A DNA stretch of 64,000 nt from Liolophura sinensis (taxonomy: Eukaryota; Mollusca; Polyplacophora; Chitonida; Chitonidae): NCBI RefSeq assembly GCF_032854445.1, contig NC_088307.1:6760001-6824000 (forward strand), read 5' to 3'. A program made the position numbers and the translations under genes. Positions within the stretch are counted from its first letter, which is position 1. The number at the start of each line of letters is the position of its first letter. The notes beneath the pieces are model-generated. The model saw nothing but the letters and a program-made list of their open reading frames with translations. It was not told the origin of the DNA and did no database searches. Positions 33,430-42,400 of this stretch are shown piece after piece.

Positions 33430-36400
33430 GTAAGCGAAACGACGGTAAGGACACTTGCGTGTTGTCATAATAACTGTATATATTCAGAAGAAAAAGACGC
33501 GCACAATTTTATTCAAAATGAATGCAAAGAAAAAAAGGGGTAACCATTTTAAATGCGCTCAATTTTATTCAAAATGAGCTCAAAAGCGGTAATAGGCCGC
33601 TGAATAAAACGTTGTATGTTTAACAAGGTTATCGTTTTTCTTGGCCTATATATGTATAATAAATATGTAAGTTTTCTGCTAACAGCGGAGTGTGTTTTCC
33701 TAAATGTTAGATACACCCTGTTAAATTATAAAAACATGAGTATCTTTAAGACAAGAGATAAAGACTGTTTTGTGTTTTTTACATCTTATAGTTAGTCAGT
33801 TATTTATTTGATTGGTATTGGACTCCGTGGCTCACTTGGTTAGCGCGCAAGTGCAGCGTAATGACCTAGGAGCCTCTCACCAATGCGGCCGCAGTGAGTT
33901 CAAGTCCAGCTCATCTCCGGCCGCACGTGGGAAGGTCTGTCAGCAACCTGCGCATGGTGGTGGGTTTTTTCTGGGCTCTGCCCGGTTTCCACCCAGCATA
34001 ATGCTGGCCGCCGTCGTATAAGTGAAATATTCTTGAGTACGGCGCAAAACACTAATCAAATAAATAAGTAAATAAATTTGTTTGGTGTTTTGCGCCGTGC
34101 TCAAGAATATTTCACTTATATATGACGGCAGCAATGCCCCATGACCATCCTCAGGTTGATTAATTCCCATGTATGCTGACGGACATTGGATCTTATAGAA
34201 TTGTACTTTAATACACATGCACGCAAATGTAAATATATTATACATTTTCAGGTGTTGGTAAATATGTAATGAAATCAGACAGGTGCTTATTCGGCGAATT
34301 CTAGTTTCTGAAGTTGCAGAGCGTTCACAAACATCCATGTGCATTGACTCTATATTGTGCAATTTTATATAGCTAGGCTATACAGTAAGGGTGGATTATT
34401 TTGCTCGAATCTGTAACACTGTACGCAAATTATACAGTATAAGGTGTGCTTAGTGATTTCAGGTGCACAGTTAAGGTTATTTTTGTTTATTTATTTGCTT
34501 GGTCTTTTACTCCGTACGCAAGAACATTTCACTTATGTGACACCGGCCCGCATTATGGTTGGTTTATGGAATAACAACTTCCTTGAAACATTACAACGTT
34601 CCAACATTCCTAAGCTCTCCCGGATGTGATCCGCTCCAGAGAATCGACGGCACAAAAGGCAATAGATCTTTGTGAATTAATTCAGCGTCAAATACTCTCC
34701 CATTCCTGTTTTTTGTGAACCACCACATTTGAAAATTACTGAACCTATATTGACGCCATCGCCAGTTGTTATACATACACGACTCCTTATACATACTATA
34801 CCGTCATGATCAGCACCTCACTGGATATGTAGAAATATCCATGTGTACTGGTGAGCAAATCAGCATGGACAGTCAGTGCAGTGTTGGAAAATTACATTGT
34901 CTCCTGTCCCTACAAGTTCCATTCTCATTCAGTCTATACTATGCAACTCGCATTTTAAGTTAAATAAAATTTAGCTTATAAATCATATATTTTATTTATT
35001 TATTTATATTTTTATTTGATGGTCTTTTATGTCACTCTCCGAAACATTCAACTGATACTTGGCGCCTGTATATTGTTTCTTATTTTCAATATGTAGAATT
35101 TACGAAATTTATAATTTTCGGATAAGTAAAATATTCTTGAGCGCGGCGTAAAACACCAATGAAATAATAAATAAATTCACTGCTTGCGAGGCCTGGGTGA
35201 CAATAAGCGGTGAATGTTACTGGTGAGGTCATGTGGACAGTCATATGTTCGGAAGACACACTTGTCTTCCACTAATATTGTGTGCATATATGTACGTCAC
35301 AGATGGGAAAGTTTGCCAGTAATTTGCCAACGGTTGTTGGTTTATTCCACCACTCTAGTTTCCTCCACTCATAATGCTGATCATGACGGCCATTGTATAA
35401 ATGGAAAATTCTTGCGAATGACAATAAACAATAAACAAATAAGAAACCTTATGGTTAACAAATGTCTAATTCTTCTGTCAGGTGGAAATTGTGGACACAG
35501 CAGATGGCCGCACCCAGTGGGACGAAGTTGATGGGAAGGAAGTGAATCCGTTGGTCGTTGTCTGTGCCCATTGTATTGTCCCCGGACCCGAGGAGAAGGA
35601 TTTTCTCAGTCGATACAGATGGTGTCCTCCCCCATTGTCCATGTTCATTATCAGTTTATCACAGGTGAGTAGATCTCATCCTGGAAGCTTTTTTCCACGT
35701 ATTTATTCAGTGTTAAAAGAAAAGACTACGCTAGACCAAATGCATATATGCATCGACAGAGTATTCATCATACTGTTTAAAAAGCTTGCCTTTTTATTTT
35801 TGGGATGTTGTATAACCGAGACATTGTTTCCGGTTTCTTTGGCATGGCATATCCCATGGTTCGTAAGAATTTGGTCTTAAAAGTTGATTTCTAGATTTAC
35901 TATGTACGTCAGAGAAAAAAAGAATCATGGCGGCTGTTTAGATCTACTCCTTCACACTCTAGTAAAATATCTCAGGTTTTTGAAGTAATGTCTGTGTTGC
36001 GTTAGGTCCTAGTCATAAAAGTTAAAAGATTTCTGAGTAAATAGACGTTAATGTATTGTGGTGAAAGATAACGGAATAAACTCATATAAAATGGATATCA
36101 ATAAATTCTTGGATAGCAACGTACTGTCAGGGGACATCACTCTGGCATAGCTGTTCTACTGTTATTACAGGTTTATCAGTGGCCCTGTTTAAAGAGAATG
36201 TTGTGTGATGTGTGATGGTTTTCTGTGGAATTTCTGAGAAATGTCACTCGTTTGTTCTTATTCTGATGTTCTCCTTGTAAAGACAAAGAAAACACTACAA
36301 TCAAGTATCTGTCAGATGAAAGACCATTATAAACTACGAGTGGTCAAGGTACTTTTCATTCCCAAAGTCACACTAGACATCGTGTTTGTCCAGACAAACG

Positions 36401-39400
36401 GGACGTTTTCTGAATCCCCTTCTATTGTTATCTCTGGGAATCCCCTTTTTCTGTTGTTATCTCTGGAATCCCCTTCTATTGTTATCTCTGGGAATCCCCT
36501 TTTTCTGTTGTTATTTCTGGGAATCCCCTTCTTCTATTGTTACCTCTGGCCAGGCGGAAATATAAGCTCTCTAGTGTTCCTAGGTGTCATATTGCATGAA
36601 GTTTGCCGGAGACCACACTGCTTCCCACTGATATAACTACAGCATGGAGAGTAAAATCAGGGCAGCGACGACTCTGCATGTGATGGTTGGCAAATGGTGA
36701 CGCAAACAGGTTTCATTGCATCTGTTCATATAAACGATTATTATACCAGCAAATTAAACGCTCACAAGCAGAATTAGCTAAAGAAAGTGCAGTGATCGCA
36801 GTTTAATGCTGGTTCATCAGATCTTTGCTAAACTGTTTATGTATGTTTCCGCTTGATCTCAGATCATAGTCTTTATCGTGTACGCCGTGGAGCTGGCGAA
36901 TAACGGTACACCAGTGACGGCCATGTCTGGAGTGCCCACCTACAGTCCACTCATCTACAAGGCGGACCGGAGATACGAAGCCTGGAGATTCATCACCTAC
37001 ATGTTCATCCATATAGGGTAAGGGAGACAAGTCTGTATTGAAAACCCCAAAGATTCATTCAGCAGATGATTGGTCCTTCCAACTATCCATTCGTCCTTGC
37101 GGGTTAGTGGGTTAACGAAGTAAGGGTTTAGCTAACTTATATGCTCATTCATATGGGGTAAGAAGGACATCTATGTGCTGACAAGTCCGGGCGCTCATTC
37201 ACAATATAGGGAAAGAAGGACATTTGTGTGCTGACAAGTCCGAGCGCTCATTCACAATATAGGGTAAGAGGGACATCTATGTGCTGACAAGCCCGGGCGC
37301 TCATTCACAATATAGGGTAAGAAGGAAATCTATGTGCTGACAACTCCGGGCGCTCATTCACAATATAGGGTAAGAGGGATAACTATGTGCTGAAAACTCC
37401 GGGCGCCCTTTCACAATATAGGGTAAGAAGGACAACTATGTGCTGACAAGTCCAGGCGCTCATTCACAATATAGGGTAAGAGGGACATCTATGTGTTGAC
37501 AAGTCCAGGCGCTCATTCACAATATAGGGTAAGAAGGACAACTATGTGCTGACAACTCCGGGCGCCCATTCACAATATAGGGTAAGAGGGACAACTATGT
37601 GCTGACAAGTCCGGGCGCCCTTTCACAATATAGGGTAAGACGGACAACTATGTGCTGACAGCTCCGGGCGCCCTTTCACAATATAGGGTAAGAGGGACAT
37701 TTGTGTGCTGACAAGTCCGGGCGCCCTTTCACAATATAGGGTAAGAAGGACAACAATGTGCTGACAACTCCGGGCGCCCTTTCACAATATAGGGTAAGAA
37801 GGACAACTATGTGCTGACAATACCAGGCGCTCATTCACAATGTAGGGTAAAAGGACAACTATGTGCTGACAACTCCTCGCGCTCATTCACAATGTAGGGT
37901 AAAAGGGACAACTATGTGCTGACAATACCAGGCGCTCATTCACAATATAGGGGAAAGGGGGACAACTATGTGCTGACAACTCCGGGCGCTCATTCACAAT
38001 GTAGGGTAAAAGGGACAACTATGTGCTGACAACGCCTCGCGCCCTTTCACAATACAGGGTAAGGGGGACAACTATGTGCTGACAAGTCCTCGCGCCCTTT
38101 CACAATATAGGGTAAGGGGGACAAGTATGTGCTGACAACTCCTCGCGCTCATTCACGATATAAAGGTATATTCTTTCAGGTATCTATTCTCCTTTATTAA
38201 TAAAGCGAGTTAGCAAAATAAGGTTTTAGCTGGCTTAAATTTATTTATTTATTTGACTGGTGTTTTTCACCGTACTCAGAAATATTTCACTTGTATTACG
38301 ACGGTCAGGATTTTGGTGGGAGGAAACTGGGCAGAGCCCGGGGGAAACCCACGGCCATCCGCTGGCAGTCCCTCCCACATGAGCGGAGCTTGAACTCACA
38401 GCGAGTGCATTGTTGCGAGTCTCCTGGTTCATTGCGCCGCATTGGCGTACTAACCACCTCGACAAAAGAGGCCGCCGGTAATAAAGCGACTTAGCAAAGT
38501 AAGGGGTTAGCTGGCTTAAATTTATTTCACTGGTGTTTTTCACCGTAATCAGGAATATTTCACTTATACGACGACGGCCAGAATTATGGTGGGAGGAAAC
38601 CGGGCAGAGCCCGGGGGAACCCATGGCCATCCGCTGGCAGTCAATCCCACATGAGCGGAGCTTGAACTCACAGCGAGTGCATTGGTGCGAGGCTCCTGGT
38701 TCATTGCGCCGCATTGGCGTACAAACCTCCTGGACAAAGGAGGCCGCCGGTACTCCACAGAAGCAGCTCACGTATTCAGTGCTAAGGAGACATTAGTTTG
38801 TCAGTGAAGTTTGTTTAGTAAATCTAGTAACATCTAGTAAATCTTATGTTCTACGACCTCATCTCTTGGCAGCTATCTTCACCTGACATTTAATGTTATC
38901 ATCCAGCTAGTGTTGGGGGTTCCATTGGAGTGGGTCCACTCTTGGTGGCGTGTGCCCATCATCTACCTCATAGGCGTTATCTCAGGTATGCACTATATGT
39001 TTGTATGTGTCCTCTCTACCCACAGAATTTAGGTAAATTTTGTAAAAGAAAGTTTTTCTCTGACCGCTGTTCTTTCCCGAACACAGTCTTGGGTTTCCAG
39101 CAAATGAAAACGATGTTACACGCCAAGGAAATGAACAAACGAATATACTTTAAACTTAAATCGAACTCCCATAAAACGTAACCGAAATACAGAAATATTC
39201 TTGGGCTGGTCATTCTTTTTTACTATGACGACAGCACCAGTGTGCTGTGATTGGATGGATTGTCAATTCGGTTGTCGTTTGGCGTGCCATGCTTATATGT
39301 TGGCTTGCTACAAGAATGCACTAGAATGAACTAAAACGGTGTCGAAAGTGACCATTTGTTTAAGCTGCCAAGCAAACTTGGTGGCCAGTCCTCAAACCAA

Positions 39401-42400
39401 TCAAAAATACTTAAATTACAAGGGTCATGTACTTGTCACAAACAGCAAGGCAAGAAGTCTGAAGACCAGCTCCTTTGAGCGTGATTTACGCGCACCACAA
39501 ATTTACCCTCTTGTTTTGTGTAAGTGAAAAGCCAGTTAATATCACTTATCATTGTGGAAAGTCATTGGGTAGAGTTCCATCACGCTGAGAAAATACAAGC
39601 AAAACAGCTACATCATGCCCGGTAAAAGCAGAGCAGCAACGATAGTACGACATGTGGCAAGTGGTCGCAGATATTACCGGTGAAATGTGGCCTCTTGTCA
39701 ACTTAATGTTGATGGTAAAGCTTTATGAGATTTATGTAACAACTTACACAGCCCCTAACACTGTGGCCTGAGCAGAATGAGGTAAAAACTATTCAGAATT
39801 GTCATCAGCAATTTATTTCACGTCACAGGTCTATAATTACTCAAAATGCTATGCTTTCATCACATTTAAAAAACAATATCAATATCAAAAAACATGGCAA
39901 ACATGACGGGCCTTGAGGATTATTAGTCTGTCAGTAGAGCCCGCATTTATCAAACGCCTAAAGAGCGTCAAACGTCTGTCTCATTCACTAAACAGTATAT
40001 TGATGATCTGCTAGTTTTCAACAACCCGTATGTAGCAAATGCTGTGAAAGACATTTACCCATCTTCGCTGGATTTAAAGTAAACTACAATGAATCCAGAT
40101 GGTACATCTTACCTGGATCTATCGTTTCGATTTTAACATTGTAAATTATCCTTACTTGGACATCAGTATACCAAAAGGTCCTACGTGCATGGTGTGTACA
40201 TATCTCGCCTTGTATCATTTGTAAGATCCTGCGTCTTGTTTGACGATTTCAGTCAACGTCACAAGTTATTACTGCAAACACTAGTATCACCAGGTTAGTT
40301 CATCAAACGCCTTTACTCCAAGTTTCTTAAGTTTTACAGTGAGTATAATTCTCTTGTTAGTAAGTATGAACGGACGCTCAGACGCTCTGCTTCATGATGG
40401 TGTCATGCGCAATCAAAGCGCAACTGAGATACATATTTTGATATCGACAACCGATATTCCACCAAGGTACACGATTTGGATGTAATTAAACACGTACAGC
40501 ACAGAGAGTAAACCCAGAGCATCAACGATAGTGTGATCGCTGGCAAGTGGTCCCACATAACTGGAGAAATACTGTCTCTTGTCAATTTGCCCCAGTCGGG
40601 GTTTTATTCTAACTGTTGATGTAAATGCGTGAATAGTAACATATTTTACGTTCCCTAGCACCATGGCTTAAGCAGAATTAGGTAAAAAAAATGCAGTGAT
40701 GTTAATTGCAATTTATTAGACGTCACTGGTCTAGCGTTGCTCAAAATGATGGGTTGTCATCACATTTAACATACGATCACGTTAAAACAATGCAAAGGGA
40801 CAGGTCGTACAAGTGATGCTTAGTCCACCAGCAGAAGCCTGGTTTATACAGGAATACAGTATAATTAAAGACGTACAGCACAGAGAGTGAACCCAGAGCT
40901 GCGAAGACAGTGTGATAGCTGGAAAATGGTCACACGTAACCGGTGAAATACAGCCCCTTGTCAGTTTACCTCAGTCAGGGTTTTCCACTAACTGTTCATG
41001 TAAATGCATCAATAGTAGCAACTTGCACGCCCCTAGCACCATGGCTTAAGCAGAATTAGGTAAAAAAACATGCAGGGATGTTCATTGCAATTTTTTAGTA
41101 TTCACTAGTCTAGAATTACTTAATACTCATACTGATTTCACTCAGTCATGTAGAACATACCTTTCCTCATTCCAGCATCAATGCAAACTGTTGACTGCTT
41201 CTCTTTGCATGATTCCGTCCTATTTTCGTATATACTTTGTTAGCTCCTTGGTGGTTTGTGTTATTCGTCGGTTTGGGATTATTGACATAGAACGTTCATA
41301 TTGGTTGTTGGCTGGTATACGAATGTTTCAACACATAGATTAAGACTAAAGTCAAAAAAACAGCTATGAATGAAACTATTTGTTCTAGAAAGTTTTATAT
41401 TCACCGATTCCTTACTGCGGAACATTGCTGTTCTTACCACAATTCTTTACTGTTTTGAGTTTGGTTTTTTAAGGACTTGCAATTTACGACTTAAGGCTTA
41501 AGTTCCTTAATAAAAACGGGTCCTGTTTTATGTACACATTCAATGAAAAAAAAACTTACGGCAAGAGTAATGTTCTGGTTTTGCACGAGTTTAGCAAAGT
41601 TTTTGTTTAGTCTTCACCCTTATACCAGATATACATACACTAAAAAAACAGTGCATGCATTTGGTTGCAAGCAATAACATTTGGTTAAGTGGGGTGGTTT
41701 GGATTCATCCACAAATGAATCTCAAATCGACGTGGGGATTTAATTCCAGTCAAATATTTCACCTCAGTGTATAGAGATACAAACGATGTCTGTTACAGGA
41801 TCTCTAGCCCACTCGCTGACCGATCACGCTGTCGATCTGGCGGGAGCGAGCGGTGGTGGGTACGCTCTGATTGGCGCACATCTGGCCGCTGTTGTCACGG
41901 TGAGTTTAACTTATTACGGTGGCTGATACCGGCCATCTTAACCGCAACCTTAGCGACCCCACGGAGGTTGCACTTTGGTTACAACCGCGTACTCCGCGGG
42001 GTGGTGAAAGTGGAGGATGAAAAATGAAGACTGTCAGCCACCTAGTTGTGTGACAGCTATAAATAATACCCAAGCAGAAATATTGAGATCCAGTAATGTT
42101 AAAACTTAGATACGGTATATTTATTTATTTGTTTGTTTGATTTCATTGGTGCGTTATGAAGAATATTTCACTTATACGACGCCGGCCAGCATTATGGTGT
42201 ATGGAGTCCAGGGTAAACCCACGACCATCCGAAGGTTCATGAGAGACCTTACCACATACGGCCAGAGAGGGCGGCAGCATGAACTGGACTTGAACTTACA
42301 GCTACCGTATTGGTGGGGGTCTCCTGGACCATTGCGCCCTGCTGGCGAGCTAATCCTCTCGCAGTTAAGAGATTTGGCACAATCATCCCATGTTTCTTTT

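Noticed and set aside
35482-35880. Gene 2 starting at GTG 35482 as a single 132-codon gene
   Set aside because: 35482 is an exon border after TCTGTCAG, and the true coding part ends at the donor 35665; the rest is intron.
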